The notes: generated by a model from the letters alone, not told the origin. Shown: positions 42,676-52,666, counted from the stretch's first letter. The stretch is DNA of 64,000 nucleotides from Mesorhizobium australicum WSM2073 (GCF_000230995.2 NC_019973.1:5532001-5596000); one strand, 5' to 3'. Made by a program: numbers and translations.

Positions 42676-43491
42676 TCAAGCGGCTCGGATCATGTCGTAC
42701 AGCCAAGTGCCCGCTTTTGTATGCCTGACACCCAAATCCCGGACACTGTCCATGTGATTGCGCCCCTCGACGATGCCGCTCGAAGCCGTCAGGCGCTGCT
42801 CCGTCAGGCGATCGGCAAACAATTTGGCCTGCAGGTGAAACGGTTCCGTCTCTCGCTCACCGACCAGCAGCGTGACCTTTGTCCGCGACGAGTGGGATTT
42901 GCTCATCGGCGAATACGCCCCGACTTCCGTGTCGGTCAGGCCTATCAAGGGCTCAAGGAAGGATTGTTGGAGGGGCTTCAAATCGTAGAGCCCGCCGAGC
43001 AGGAGTGCCGCCGAGGGCGGATGTGCCGACCGCTCGTCAAATAAAAAGGTCGCCAGATGCGCCCCGGCGGAATGACCGCTGACGCTTAGCCGACCGGCAT
43101 CGCCGCCATGGCTGGCGATATTATCGAGCACCCATTGCCTCGCACGCCGGACCTGGTCGACGATCGCCGCCATCCTGACGGCGGGCATCAGCGCATAGTC
43201 GATCACGACCGCGATTGCCCTGGCGCTCGTCACCGTTTCGGCGATGTAGGAATAGTCGCTCTTGGCGAACATGCGCCAATAACCGCCATGGATGAAGATG
43301 TGCACCGGGAGGTTCCTGCGCGGTCCCTTCGGAAAGAACAGGTCGAGGCGTTCGGCCTCGTGCGGGCCATAGGCGATGTCCGCCAGCATCGGCAGCGAAG
43401 CCCGCGTCGCGGTGCTGCGGGCGACGATGTCGGCCACGATGTCATCGAAATCGGCAACGTGGTCACGGGTGCGAAAAGGGTCCTTCGACAT
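42676..43491 (-). CDS. Alpha/beta hydrolase (esterase or arylformamidase-like)
   Basis: 271 residues. Oxyanion motif HIFIHGGYWRMF, nucleophile elbow VSGHSAGAHLA, His near VEGRNHMDSV. This HGGYW/GHSAGAH pairing is typical of carboxylesterase and kynurenine-formamidase-like enzymes. Ends a minus-strand gene row downstream of the aldehyde dehydrogenase, nine bases away. Confidence 0.88.
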   Translation of the reverse strand: MSKDPFRTRDHVADFDDIVADIVARSTATRASLPMLADIAYGPHEAERLDLFFPKGPRRNLPVHIFIHGGYWRMFAKSDYSYIAETVTSARAIAVVIDYALMPAVRMAAIVDQVRRARQWVLDNIASHGGDAGRLSVSGHSAGAHLATFLFDERSAHPPSAALLLGGLYDLKPLQQSFLEPLIGLTDTEVGAYSPMSKSHSSRTKVTLLVGERETEPFHLQAKLFADRLTEQRLTASSGIVEGRNHMDSVRDLGVRHTKAGTWLYDMIRAA

Positions 43492-43500
43492 GGTGTCCGC

Positions 43501-44988
43501 TCAGAAGGTTACAGCGATGTATTTGGCCTCCATGAACTCGGCGATGCCGTGATGCTGGCCCCCTTCCCGCCCGAGGCCGCTCTGCTTGACTCCGCCGAAG
43601 GGCGCGGCGGGATCCGACATCAGGCCGCGGTTGAGGCCGATCATGCCGGCCTCGATCTCGGCGGCCACCCGCATGCCGCGCGCCACATCGCGGGTGTAGA
43701 GATAGGCGGCGAGGCCGTATTCGGTGTTGTTGGCGTGGAGAATGGCCTGCGCCTCGCTCTCGAAGCGGGTGATGGGCGCTACCGGGCCGAAGATCTCCTC
43801 ATGCGCCATATCGGCGTCCGGCGAGACTTCGGACAGGACCGTCGGCGGATAGAAAAAACCATCCCCTTCAGGCACCGAGCCGCCGCACAGTACCTTGGCC
43901 CCCCGGCTGACCGCGTCCTTGACCAGCCGGTCGATCTTGTCGACCGCCTTCTTGGTGATCATGGGTCCACATTCGGTGTCCGCCTTGGTGCCGGCGCCGA
44001 TCTTGAGCGCAGCCATGCGCTGCGCAAGACCGTCGGCGAACGCATCGTGGATACCCGACTGGACGTAGATGCGGTTGGCAGCCGTACAGGCTTCGCCGGC
44101 ATTGCGCATTTTGGCGATCATGGCGCCGTCGAGGGCCGCATCGAGATCGGCATCGTCGAAGACGATGAAGGGTGCATTGCCGCCAAGCTCCATGGAACAG
44201 GAAATCACATGTTTGGCGGCCTCGGCGAGCAAGGCCCGGCCGATCCCGGTCGAACCGGTGAAGGAGAGCTTCCTGACGCGCGGATCGGCCAGCATGGCCG
44301 ACGTCAGGGGGCCGGGTGTCGACGTCGTCAGCACGTTCACGACACCGTCCGGTACGCCGGCGTCGCTGTAGAGCGCGGCCAGCGCATAGGCGGTCAGCGG
44401 CGTCTCGCTGGCCGGTTTCAGAATGACCGTGCAGCCTGCCGCGAGTGCCGGTGCGATCTTGCGCGTCGCCATCGCGGCGGGGAAATTCCACGGCGTGATG
44501 AGGACGCAGATGCCGATCGGCTGGTAATCGACGACGATGCGGTTGGCGCCGGACGGGGCGGTGCCGAACTCGCCGGTGATACGAACCGCTTCCTCGGCGT
44601 TCCAGCGGAAGAATTCGGCTGCATAGGCGACCTCGCCGCGCGCGTCGCGCAGGGCCTTGCCGTTCTCCAGCGAGATCAGCATGGCAAGCGTCTCCGACCG
44701 CTCGACCATCAGCTCGAAACAGCGCCTGAGAATCTCCGAGCGCTTGCGCGGCGCTGTCTCGCGCCACCCCTTGGCGGCCTTGGCTGCCGCTTCGACCGCG
44801 GCGGCGGCATCCTCCAGGGTCGCGTCGGGGACTGCCGCGATCACCGCGCCGGAGGATGGATCGGTGACCTCGATGAGCCCGCCGTCGGACGACGGCAGCC
44901 ATTGTCCGCCAATGTAGAGCCGGTGCGGAAAGCCCCGAACGTCGTACGGATCCTGATCGAGAGGGAAGGCATTGTAGGGAAGGTTCAT
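43501..44988 (-). CDS. NAD(P)-dependent aldehyde dehydrogenase (succinate-semialdehyde dehydrogenase-like)
   Basis: 495 residues from ATG 44988 (AGGA upstream); GTG 45009 is an alternative. Contains ITPWNFPAAMATRKIAPALA, FTGSTGIGRAL, Glu in MELGGNAPFIVF and the nucleophilic Cys in NAGEACTAANR. Motif set of the GabD group. Oxidises a small semialdehyde; with the adjacent iron-type dehydrogenase, a hydroxy acid to dicarboxylic acid route is plausible. Confidence 0.9.
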   Translation of the reverse strand: MNLPYNAFPLDQDPYDVRGFPHRLYIGGQWLPSSDGGLIEVTDPSSGAVIAAVPDATLEDAAAAVEAAAKAAKGWRETAPRKRSEILRRCFELMVERSETLAMLISLENGKALRDARGEVAYAAEFFRWNAEEAVRITGEFGTAPSGANRIVVDYQPIGICVLITPWNFPAAMATRKIAPALAAGCTVILKPASETPLTAYALAALYSDAGVPDGVVNVLTTSTPGPLTSAMLADPRVRKLSFTGSTGIGRALLAEAAKHVISCSMELGGNAPFIVFDDADLDAALDGAMIAKMRNAGEACTAANRIYVQSGIHDAFADGLAQRMAALKIGAGTKADTECGPMITKKAVDKIDRLVKDAVSRGAKVLCGGSVPEGDGFFYPPTVLSEVSPDADMAHEEIFGPVAPITRFESEAQAILHANNTEYGLAAYLYTRDVARGMRVAAEIEAGMIGLNRGLMSDPAAPFGGVKQSGLGREGGQHHGIAEFMEAKYIAVTF

Positions 44989-45005
44989 CGTCTTGTTCCT
45001 GACGT

Positions 45006-46232
45006 TCACATGGCGCAGGCGGTGAGATCGCCGTCATAGGCCGCCTGGACAAGGCGGCGCATGGCGGCGAGGTCGAATGGGCGCGGGTTGTTCTTGATCA
45101 GGCGATCGATGCCGAGCGCCTGCTCGGCGGTCCAGTCGAGCTTGTCGGCCGGGAGCCCCAGACCGGCCAGCGTCGGGGTGATGCCGATCGCCGCAAACAA
45201 GCGCCTGATCTCCTCGATGGTCGAGCCTGCCATTTCGTCGACGCCACGACCGTTCGGCTCGAGGCCAAGAGCAATCCCTATCTCGGCGATCTCAGCCGCG
45301 GCCACGCGGCTGTTGTAGCTCATGACGTAAGGCATCATTGTCGCCACTCCCAGCCCATGCGGCGTATGTGTGAGCGCGCCGGCCGGGTATTGCACCGCGT
45401 GCGCTGCCGCCGTGCCGGCGGTGCCGAACGCGCAACCCGCAGCCAGCGCTCCCATCATCACGTCGGAGCGCGCCTCGGCGTCGCCGCCGTCAATGCACGC
45501 CTTCTCCAGGCTGCGGCCGAGAAGTTTGACGGCCAGCAGCGCGAAATGGTCGGTCAGCGGCGTCTTGCCGATGAACACGTGGCGCTGCGGCAGGCTGAAG
45601 TCCCCGTCCCGGCGCATCGCCGTAAAGGCCTCGATCGCATGCGTGAGCGCGTCGGCACCGGCAACCGCGGTCAGGCCCGGCGGACAAGTCATTGTCAGTT
45701 CGGGGTCGCAGACGGCAACGGCAGCGATAAGGTAGGGGCTCGATATGCCGACTTTGAGCGTCCGGTCCGGATCCGATATCACTGCAACGGGCGTCACCTC
45801 CGATCCTGTGCCAGCCGTGGTCGGCACGGCGATCAGCGGCAGCATCGGCCCCGGGACCTTGAACTCGCCGTAGTAGTCCCGCAGCTCGCCGCCATGGCTG
45901 ATCAGCAAGGCGGCACATTTGGCGAAATCGAGACAGCTGCCGCCGCCGATGCCGATCACCATATCTGGCCGGAAGCCCCTCGCTTCCTCGACGCAGACCG
46001 CCACCGAATCGCGCGGCACGTCCGGAAGGACACCGTCGTGAACCAGCACGTCGATCGACGCCGACCGCAGGGATTCCATCATTTCGGCGAACACGCCGGT
46101 GCCGGCGAAACGCTCGTCGGTGCAGACCAGGGCGCGGCGGCCATGGCGGCCGGCCACGGCTGGCAGCGCATGACGTTGTCCCTTTCCGAATAGAATTTCG
46201 CGTGGGAGCCGGAGGGCTGTGAGAAGGCTCAT
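45006..46232 (-). CDS. Iron-containing alcohol dehydrogenase
   Basis: 408 residues, ATG 46232 with AAGGA upstream; longer starts run into the intergenic region. NAD-binding IGIGGGSCLDFAK, PTTAGTGSEVTPVAV and the metal histidines in DALTHAIEAF and THTPHGLG (group III ADH). The closest functional groups are hydroxyacid or 4-hydroxybutyrate-type dehydrogenases and maleylacetate reductases. Divergent from the GntR gene. Confidence 0.88.
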   Translation of the reverse strand: MSLLTALRLPREILFGKGQRHALPAVAGRHGRRALVCTDERFAGTGVFAEMMESLRSASIDVLVHDGVLPDVPRDSVAVCVEEARGFRPDMVIGIGGGSCLDFAKCAALLISHGGELRDYYGEFKVPGPMLPLIAVPTTAGTGSEVTPVAVISDPDRTLKVGISSPYLIAAVAVCDPELTMTCPPGLTAVAGADALTHAIEAFTAMRRDGDFSLPQRHVFIGKTPLTDHFALLAVKLLGRSLEKACIDGGDAEARSDVMMGALAAGCAFGTAGTAAAHAVQYPAGALTHTPHGLGVATMMPYVMSYNSRVAAAEIAEIGIALGLEPNGRGVDEMAGSTIEEIRRLFAAIGITPTLAGLGLPADKLDWTAEQALGIDRLIKNNPRPFDLAAMRRLVQAAYDGDLTACAM

Positions 46233-46319
46233 GACAGGCTGCATCCTTGGGGAGTTTCGGAGAAACACATTGCAAAAATCCGCACCGAAAATCCTCAATT
46301 GAGCGGCGCCGATAAAATC

Positions 46320-46336
46320 GTATAGGATATAGTATT
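46320..46336. promoter_or_regulatory. Possible GntR operator
   Basis: TATAGGATATA with flanking A/T lies in the 154-base gap between the alcohol dehydrogenase and the GntR gene. FCD-type GntR proteins bind short A/T-rich palindromes in such gaps. The symmetry is imperfect. Confidence 0.25.
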
Positions 46337-46386
46337 GCATCGGTCAAACCCTCGTGTTAGCAGTCTCCCCAGTCGAGAGGCGAGAA

Positions 46387-47088
46387 ATGCAATCTGTCAG
46401 TTTGAGCAATAATGGTGAAGCGCCCACGGGAGCGGGCCGCATTCAGCGGGCCGGCAGCCTGGCCGAGGACGTCTACGAGGCCATCTTCGCCCAGCTGATG
46501 TCGCTGAAGATCGCGCCCGGTTCGCGCATCACCGTCGACAATCTGGTCAAGGAATTCGACGTTTCCCATACGCCGATCCGCGAGGCGCTGGGGCGTCTCG
46601 AAGGCGAAGGACTGGTTCTGAAGACGCACCTGATCGGATATCGCGCCGCGCCGCAGATCACGCGGCGTCGTTTCGACGAATTGTACGAAATGCGTCTCCT
46701 GCTCGAACCGCACGGCGCGGCGAAAGCCGCTGCCACGATGGACGAGGCCAAACTCGGCACGCTGCTGGAGGCCGCAGGCGTGATGTCGCGCCGCGAGGGC
46801 AAGGACGAGCGCCTGCGCTATTCGAACTTCGCCAGGCAGGACGCGATCTTCCACGACAAGATCATGGAATACGCCGAAAACGAGCTCATCCGCGAGACGC
46901 TGGGTTTTCAACACACCCACTTCCACATTTTCCGCCTGATGTACCATTCCCGCGTGACCGAGGAGGCGCTGGACGAGCATGAGGCGATCCTCGCCGCGTT
47001 CGGCTCTGCCGATCCGGATGCCGCCGCGAAAGCAATGCGCGCCCACATCGAGCACTCGCGCGATCGCCTGCTGCCGGCCTTCGATTGA
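46387..47088 (+). CDS. GntR-family regulator with FCD effector domain
   Basis: 233 residues; GAGAGG upstream of ATG 46387. Winged helix at about 25-90 (LVKEFDVSHTPIREALGRLE) and FCD domain with metal-ligand-like residues (FDELYEMRLLLEP, FARQDAIFHDKIM, HEAILAAFGSADPDAAAKAM RAHIEHS). Likely controls the divergent dehydrogenase genes and the ABC operon that starts 11 bases downstream. Confidence 0.9.
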   Translation: MQSVSLSNNGEAPTGAGRIQRAGSLAEDVYEAIFAQLMSLKIAPGSRITVDNLVKEFDVSHTPIREALGRLEGEGLVLKTHLIGYRAAPQITRRRFDELYEMRLLLEPHGAAKAAATMDEAKLGTLLEAAGVMSRREGKDERLRYSNFARQDAIFHDKIMEYAENELIRETLGFQHTHFHIFRLMYHSRVTEEALDEHEAILAAFGSADPDAAAKAMRAHIEHSRDRLLPAFD

Positions 47089-47099
47089 GGCCTGAACGA

Positions 47100-48692
47100 A
47101 TGTCCGTTACCGCCAATATTGCCGGAGAGGGAGGAAGTGCGCTGCCCGGCGGCAATGCGCCTGGGGCCGTGGAGCCGGTGCTGCGCTCTCAGGGTCTCTC
47201 GAAGCAATATGGGCCGGTGACCGTGCTCTCCGACGTCACGCTCGACATACTGCCGGGCGAAATCCACGCCATCATCGGCGAGAACGGTGCCGGAAAATCC
47301 ACTTTGATGCGGCTGCTGTCCGGCTATGCCGAGCCAACCCGCGGCACCTTGTCCATGGCCGGTCGGCCGGTGACGTTCGCCAAGCCCGACCAGGCCCAGA
47401 AAGCCGGTATCGCCCTCGTCCACCAGGAGATCCTGCTCGCCGAAGCGCTTACGGTGACGGACAATCTATTTCTCGGCCGCGAGCTTTCGCGCCGCCATGT
47501 GATGGACGACCGCACCATGCGGCGCCTGGCAGCCGAAAAGCTGGCACGGATCGGCTGCTCGGTCTCGCCGACCGCGCTGGTGCGCGACATCTCGCTGGCC
47601 GACCGCCAGTTGGTCCAGATCGCCCGCGCGCTGCTCGACGACTACAAGGTCGTGATCTTCGACGAGCCGACCGCCGTGCTGACCGGCGAGGAAGTGGATC
47701 GGCTCCTCGAAATCGTCCGGCAGCTAAAGGCCCACGGCACGGCCGTCCTCTATATCAGCCATCGGCTGGATGAGGTGCAGCAGCTTGCCGACAAGGTGAC
47801 CGTGCTGCGCGACGGCAGGATGGTCGGCACCTATCCGGGCACGGCCCTGACGCAGATGGACATGGCACGCCTGATGGTCGGCCGCGAGCTTGCAACGCTC
47901 TATCCGCAGAAGAGTGCACCGTCCGATGAGCCGATGCTGAGCGTGAAAAGCGCCACCGTCCCGGGCTACGCCGAAGACGTCTCTTTCACCGTTCACAGGG
48001 GCGAAATTCTTGGCTTTGCCGGCATGATCGGCGCGGGCCGCACGGAATTGTTCGAAGGGCTGGTGGGCCTGCGTCCGGCCCACGCCGTGATCGAACTCGA
48101 GGGACGGCCCGTCCGGATCCGCTCGCAACGCGAAGCGATCGACGCAGGCATCGGCTACCTGACAGAGGACCGAAAGAGCAAGGGCCTGCTCCTCGAGGAA
48201 CGGCTGGCGCCCAACCTCACGCTTTCCGCACTTGAACGGTTCCATCCCGCATTGGCTCTGAGCAGACGCCGCGAGTCGGCCGCGCTGACAGAGGCCGTCC
48301 GGAGCTACGATATCCGGCTCAAGAGCCCTGGCGTGAAGGCGGGACAGCTTTCCGGCGGCAATCAGCAGAAGCTGCTGCTCGCCAAGGTGCTGCTCACCAA
48401 CCCCTCTGTGGTCGTCATCGATGAACCGACCCGTGGCATCGACATCGCCAACAAGGCTCAGATCTACGCCTTCATCCACGCCATCGTCGGCAGCGGCAAA
48501 GCCTGCATCGTCATCTCGTCGGAAATGCAGGAGCTGATCGGCATCTGCGACCGCATCCTCGTCATGCGGGAAGGCCGCCTGACGGGCGAGGTCCAAGGCG
48601 CCGAGATGACCGAAAGCAATGTGGCGCTGCTGGCGACAAGCGGCCCGAAACCGAGGCCGAAGGCCGAGGGAGGAACAGAATGGCTGTCATGA
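47100..48692 (+). CDS. Sugar ABC transporter ATPase, ribose/RbsA type
   Basis: 530 residues with two ABC modules. First: Walker A GENGAGKSTLMRLL, Walker B VVIFDEPTAVLTG. Second: degenerate P-loop GMIGAGRTELFEGL, signature LSGGNQQKLLLAKVL and VVVIDEPTRGID. The usual signature of the first module is DISLADRQLVQIARAL. Drives uptake with the permease and binding protein that follow. Confidence 0.93.
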   Translation: MSVTANIAGEGGSALPGGNAPGAVEPVLRSQGLSKQYGPVTVLSDVTLDILPGEIHAIIGENGAGKSTLMRLLSGYAEPTRGTLSMAGRPVTFAKPDQAQKAGIALVHQEILLAEALTVTDNLFLGRELSRRHVMDDRTMRRLAAEKLARIGCSVSPTALVRDISLADRQLVQIARALLDDYKVVIFDEPTAVLTGEEVDRLLEIVRQLKAHGTAVLYISHRLDEVQQLADKVTVLRDGRMVGTYPGTALTQMDMARLMVGRELATLYPQKSAPSDEPMLSVKSATVPGYAEDVSFTVHRGEILGFAGMIGAGRTELFEGLVGLRPAHAVIELEGRPVRIRSQREAIDAGIGYLTEDRKSKGLLLEERLAPNLTLSALERFHPALALSRRRESAALTEAVRSYDIRLKSPGVKAGQLSGGNQQKLLLAKVLLTNPSVVVIDEPTRGIDIANKAQIYAFIHAIVGSGKACIVISSEMQELIGICDRILVMREGRLTGEVQGAEMTESNVALLATSGPKPRPKAEGGTEWLS

Positions 48693-49678
48693 CCGGATCC
48701 CCATCCACACATCGCGTCGGTGATTTGAACATCACCTGGACCGACGTGGGTCCGTTCCTGGCATTGGCCGCCCTGCTGGTGGTCGGCTTCCTCATCAATC
48801 CAGACTTCCTCTCCGCGACCAACCTTGCCAACGTCATCACCCGCAGCGCCTTCATCGCCATCATCGCTGTCGGCGCGACGTTCGTTATCTCGTCGGGAGG
48901 GCTCGATCTTTCCGTCGGCTCGATGGCCGCCTTCGTCACCGGCATCACCATCATGTTCATGAACGCGGTGGCGCCGCACGCCGGCCTGTGGGCGATACCG
49001 GCTGGAATGCTCGTGGCGACCCTGGTCGGTCTTATGTGTGGCCTCGCCAACGGCCTAATCGTCACCATAGGCCGGATCGAACCGTTCATTGCGACGCTCG
49101 GCACAATGGGCATTTTCCGTGCGTTGATCACCTATCTGACCGACGGCGGCACGATACCGATCGACCGGTCGCTGCGCGAAGCCTATCGGCCGGTCTATTT
49201 CGGCACCGTCGGCGGTGTCCCGATCCCGATCCTGATATCCGTCGCCGTCGCCGCGGTCGCGTCGTTCGTCCTCTACAAGATGAAGTATGGGCGCAAATGT
49301 GCGGCGGTGGGCGCAAACGAGGACGTCGCGCGCTATTCCGGCATCTCCGTCATCAAGACGCGCACCATCGCTTACATCGTCCAAGGCGTCTGCGTGGCCA
49401 TCGCCGCGATCTGCTACGTACCGCGACTGGGTGCGGCAACGCCGACCACCGGGCAGCTCTGGGAACTGCAGGTGATCACCGCCGTGGTGATCGGCGGCAC
49501 GGCGCTGCGTGGCGGCAAGGGTCATGTCTGGGGAACCGTCGCCGGCGCCGTCATTCTGGAGCTGATCGCCAATCTCATGGTGCTGTCGGACTTCGTCTCC
49601 GAGTACCTGGTTGCCGCGGTTCAGGGCGTCATCATCATCATCGCGATGCTCATTCAGAGGCTCTCGAATTCGAAATAG
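48680..49678 (+). CDS. Sugar ABC transporter permease, RbsC type
   Basis: 332 residues, start overlaps the ATPase gene by 13 bases. About eight to ten hydrophobic spans and the family motif SSGGLDLSVGSMAAF and GANEDVARYSGISV. Inner-membrane permease; homodimer expected since only one permease gene is present. Confidence 0.92.
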   Translation: MAVMTGSPSTHRVGDLNITWTDVGPFLALAALLVVGFLINPDFLSATNLANVITRSAFIAIIAVGATFVISSGGLDLSVGSMAAFVTGITIMFMNAVAPHAGLWAIPAGMLVATLVGLMCGLANGLIVTIGRIEPFIATLGTMGIFRALITYLTDGGTIPIDRSLREAYRPVYFGTVGGVPIPILISVAVAAVASFVLYKMKYGRKCAAVGANEDVARYSGISVIKTRTIAYIVQGVCVAIAAICYVPRLGAATPTTGQLWELQVITAVVIGGTALRGGKGHVWGTVAGAVILELIANLMVLSDFVSEYLVAAVQGVIIIIAMLIQRLSNSK

Positions 49679-49734
49679 CCCCGTGTCCGGACCACACGGG
49701 TGCGGTCTTTGCAGGTCCAATCTGGGAGAAGAAA

Positions 49735-50685
49735 ATGTTCTGTAAAAAATGGATGGCTGCGGCCGCGCTCGGCACGCTGCTGCTGACTGGCCATGCCATG
49801 GCCGAGGACAAGAAAGTCATCGCCGTTTCGATACCGGCCGCCGACCACGGCTGGACCGCCGGCGTCGTCTATCACGCGCAGACGGCCGCCAAGGAAATCA
49901 ACGCGGCTTTCCCCGGCGTCGAGGTCATCGTAAAGACGTCGCCGTCGGCGGCCGATCAGGTGTCGGCGATCGAGGATCTCTCCGCCTCACGCAAGATCGA
50001 TGCGCTGGTGATCCTGCCTTACTCCTCGGAAGAATTGACTGAGCCGGTCAAGGCCATCAAGGAGAAGGGCACCTTCATCACGGTCGTCGACCGTGGCCTG
50101 ACCGACCCGACCATCCAGGGCCTCTACGTCGCCGGCGACAACATCGCCGTCGGGCGCAACACCGCGAAATACATGATCGACAAGCTTGGCGGCAGGGGCG
50201 ACCTGGTTGTCCTGCGCGGCATCCCAACGGTGATCGACGATGAGCGCATCAAGGGCTTTCAGGACGCCATCGCCGGGACCGGCCTCAAGGTTCTCGACAT
50301 TCAGTACGCTCATTGGAACAGCGACGAAGCCTTCAAGCTGATGCAGGACTACCTCGCCAAATATCCGCATATCGACGCGGTGTGGGCGAACGACGACGAC
50401 ATGCTGCTGGGGGTGCTCGAGGCGGTCAAGCAGTCGGGCCGCACCGATATCAAGCTGGCGCTTGGCGGCAACGGCATGAAGGACATCGTCAAGAAGGTCA
50501 TCGACGGCGACACCATGACCCCCGTCGAGACTCCCTACCCGCCGTCCATGATCAAGACGGCCATATACATGACCATGGCCAATTTGGTTGGCCAGGCCCC
50601 GGTTCGCGGCGCCGTCAAGCTGGACGCGCCGCTGATCACCAAGGACAACGCCAAGGAATACTTCTTCCCCGACTCTCCGTTCTGA
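49735..50685 (+). CDS. Periplasmic sugar-binding protein, RbsB type
   Basis: 316 residues; GGGAGAAGAAA before the ATG. Signal peptide cleaved after GHAMA. Peripla_BP_4 pattern: VIAVSIPAADHGWTAGVVYH, DALVILPYSSEELTEPVKAI, YVAGDNIAVGRNTAKYMI and DAVWANDDDMLLGVLEAVKQ. Ligand probably a pentose, cyclitol or sugar acid derivative. Confidence 0.92.
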   Translation: MFCKKWMAAAALGTLLLTGHAMAEDKKVIAVSIPAADHGWTAGVVYHAQTAAKEINAAFPGVEVIVKTSPSAADQVSAIEDLSASRKIDALVILPYSSEELTEPVKAIKEKGTFITVVDRGLTDPTIQGLYVAGDNIAVGRNTAKYMIDKLGGRGDLVVLRGIPTVIDDERIKGFQDAIAGTGLKVLDIQYAHWNSDEAFKLMQDYLAKYPHIDAVWANDDDMLLGVLEAVKQSGRTDIKLALGGNGMKDIVKKVIDGDTMTPVETPYPPSMIKTAIYMTMANLVGQAPVRGAVKLDAPLITKDNAKEYFFPDSPF

Positions 50686-50752
50686 AGAACGCAATCAATG
50701 CGGGGCGCAGCATGACTCGCCCCGCCCCTTTCACACGACAGAGGACATGATC

Positions 50753-51346
50753 ATGTCAGGCAAGAAAATATTGATGCTCACCGGCGAGTTCACCGAGGAG
50801 TACGAGATCTTCGTCTACCAGCAAGCAATGGAAGCCGTCGGTCACACGGTCCACGTGGTCTGCCCGGACAAGAAGGCAGGAGACCTCATCAAGACCTCCC
50901 TGCACGACTTCGAGGGCGACCAGACCTACACCGAAAAGCTCGGCCATTTTCAGGTGATCAACAAGACGTTTGCCGAGGCGGAAAAGCAGCTCGATCAATA
51001 CCACGCCGTATATTGCGCCGGCGGCCGCGGCCCGGAATACATCCGCACCGACAAACGGGTGCAAGCCATGGTGCGCCACTTCCACGATACCCAGAAGCCG
51101 ATCTTCACGATCTGCCATGGGGTCCAGATTCTGATTGCCGTGGACGGTGTCGTGCGCGGCAAGAAGGTCGGCGCGCTCGCCGCTTGCGAACCGGAAGTGA
51201 CGCTGGCCGGCGGCACCTACATCGACCTGTCGCCGACGGAGGCGTATGTCGACGGAACCATGGTGTCGGCCAAGGGATGGACAGCCCTCGCTGCCTTCAT
51301 CCGCGAATGCCTGAAGGTGCTCGGGACCGAGATTCGCCATAATTAA
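50753..51346 (+). CDS. DJ-1/PfpI family protein
   Basis: 197 residues; ATG 50753 favoured by AGAGG spacing over ATG 50747. Nucleophile elbow FTICHGVQIL with Cys, preceded by the acidic residue in GEFTEEYE. The family includes glyoxalases and deglycases. Being the last gene after the ABC transporter, it may handle a reactive aldehyde or ketone sugar derivative from the imported substrate. Confidence 0.88.
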   Translation: MSGKKILMLTGEFTEEYEIFVYQQAMEAVGHTVHVVCPDKKAGDLIKTSLHDFEGDQTYTEKLGHFQVINKTFAEAEKQLDQYHAVYCAGGRGPEYIRTDKRVQAMVRHFHDTQKPIFTICHGVQILIAVDGVVRGKKVGALAACEPEVTLAGGTYIDLSPTEAYVDGTMVSAKGWTALAAFIRECLKVLGTEIRHN

Positions 51347-51457
51347 ACAAGGTCGGCGCGCGTCAACAATGCGCCGGCTTCTGTTGTGATGGGATGTGCA
51401 TCCACGTGTCTTTGAAGCGGGCCCTCGGTCGGTGAGATCGAGGGCCACCGTCGCCGG

Positions 51458-52657
51458 TCAATCGAAGAATCCGGCATCCTCCGCCAGCAAATACTTCCTG
51501 GCGCTTTCGGCGTCGATATCGAGGCCTAGCCCCGGTGCTTCCAGCAGATCCACCATGCTGTCCCTCACGATCTGCTTGGGCAGGCCGATGACGATGTCGT
51601 TCCACCAGGGGTCCGAGGCACTGGGGTATTCGAACGCCACGTAATTGGCGGGCAAGGTGGCGCAGACGTTGATCAGCGCGCCGAGGCCCAGCAGGCCATT
51701 CGCCGTGCCATGCGGCGCCATCAGAATCGAGTGCATATAGGCGTGCTCGGCGACCCATTTGAGCTCGGCAATGCCGCCGATGTCGGCAGGATCGGGGCCG
51801 ATGACGCGCACCGCCTGTGTCTCGATCAGCTCCTTGAAATTGTGCCTGAGGTAAATCTGCTCGCCGGTATGGATCGGCGTCGAGGTGGAGGTGGTCAGTT
51901 CCCGGTAGGCCTGCGGATTGACCCACGGCACATAGTCGCCGGTCAGCATGTCCTCCAGCCACATCAAATTGTACCTCTCGACCGCGCGGGCAAACTTGAT
52001 CGCATCGGGCAGCATCCAGCCCGGGCCGCAGTCGAGTGCCAGGCTGACCTTGTCGCCCAGCACTTCCTTCATCGCGATCACGCAGTCGAGCATGTGGTTG
52101 AAACCGCGTTCGCTGATCACGCCCTGATCCATGGCGCCGTGATAGCCGGCCTTCTTCTGCGTCACGCCGTAATGGAAGTCCTCGATGGTGTCCTTCATGT
52201 TGGAATGGAACGAGATTCCTTGCTTAACCATGAAGAAGTTCTGCGGCTGCTCCATCATCCATTTGACGTCTGCGGCATAGTCCTCCGGCCGGTCGCCTGT
52301 GCGCTTCTGGCGGATCGAGCCGTTATAGACGCGTACCTTGTCGCGCACCTTGCCGCCGAGCAGCTTATAGGCCGGCACGCCCGCGGCCTTGCCGGCAATG
52401 TCCCAAAGCGCATGTTCGATAGCGCTGACCGCCGCGCCGTAGGGCTTGAAAGAACCGCGTTGGCGGATCTTCAACATGACCCGCTCGACATCGGTCGGAT
52501 CCTCGCCGATCAGCGCCTCGCGGAAATGCAGCACAAAGGGCTTGAGGTAGGTCTTGGTGAACTCGACTTCTCCCAGTCCATAGAGGCCCTCGTCGGTCAC
52601 GACGCGAACGATGGGGTGCTTGCCGATAACGGCACAGCGAAGGTCGGTGATCTTCAT
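51458..52657 (-). CDS. Enolase-superfamily dehydratase, mannonate/RspA-like
   Basis: 399 residues. Metal ligands in SLALDCGPG, LMWLEDML and IHTGEQIYL; general-base region FMVKQGISF and SILMAPHGTANG. Layout matches the D-mannonate dehydratase/RspA subgroup of mandelate-racemase-like enzymes, many of which act on hexonates. Followed upstream by a NIPSNAP-family gene in the same direction. Confidence 0.88.
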   Translation of the reverse strand: MKITDLRCAVIGKHPIVRVVTDEGLYGLGEVEFTKTYLKPFVLHFREALIGEDPTDVERVMLKIRQRGSFKPYGAAVSAIEHALWDIAGKAAGVPAYKLLGGKVRDKVRVYNGSIRQKRTGDRPEDYAADVKWMMEQPQNFFMVKQGISFHSNMKDTIEDFHYGVTQKKAGYHGAMDQGVISERGFNHMLDCVIAMKEVLGDKVSLALDCGPGWMLPDAIKFARAVERYNLMWLEDMLTGDYVPWVNPQAYRELTTSTSTPIHTGEQIYLRHNFKELIETQAVRVIGPDPADIGGIAELKWVAEHAYMHSILMAPHGTANGLLGLGALINVCATLPANYVAFEYPSASDPWWNDIVIGLPKQIVRDSMVDLLEAPGLGLDIDAESARKYLLAEDAGFFD

Positions 52658-52666
52658 CGCGCAGTC

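Noticed and set aside
43108..45039. 643-codon plus-strand frame
   Set aside because: Antisense to the aldehyde dehydrogenase and esterase genes; no recognisable motif.
51347..51457. Hairpin GTCGGCGC/GCGCCGGC as terminator between the PfpI gene and the enolase gene
   Set aside because: Imperfect stem with a long loop and weak T run; could be chance in GC-rich DNA.
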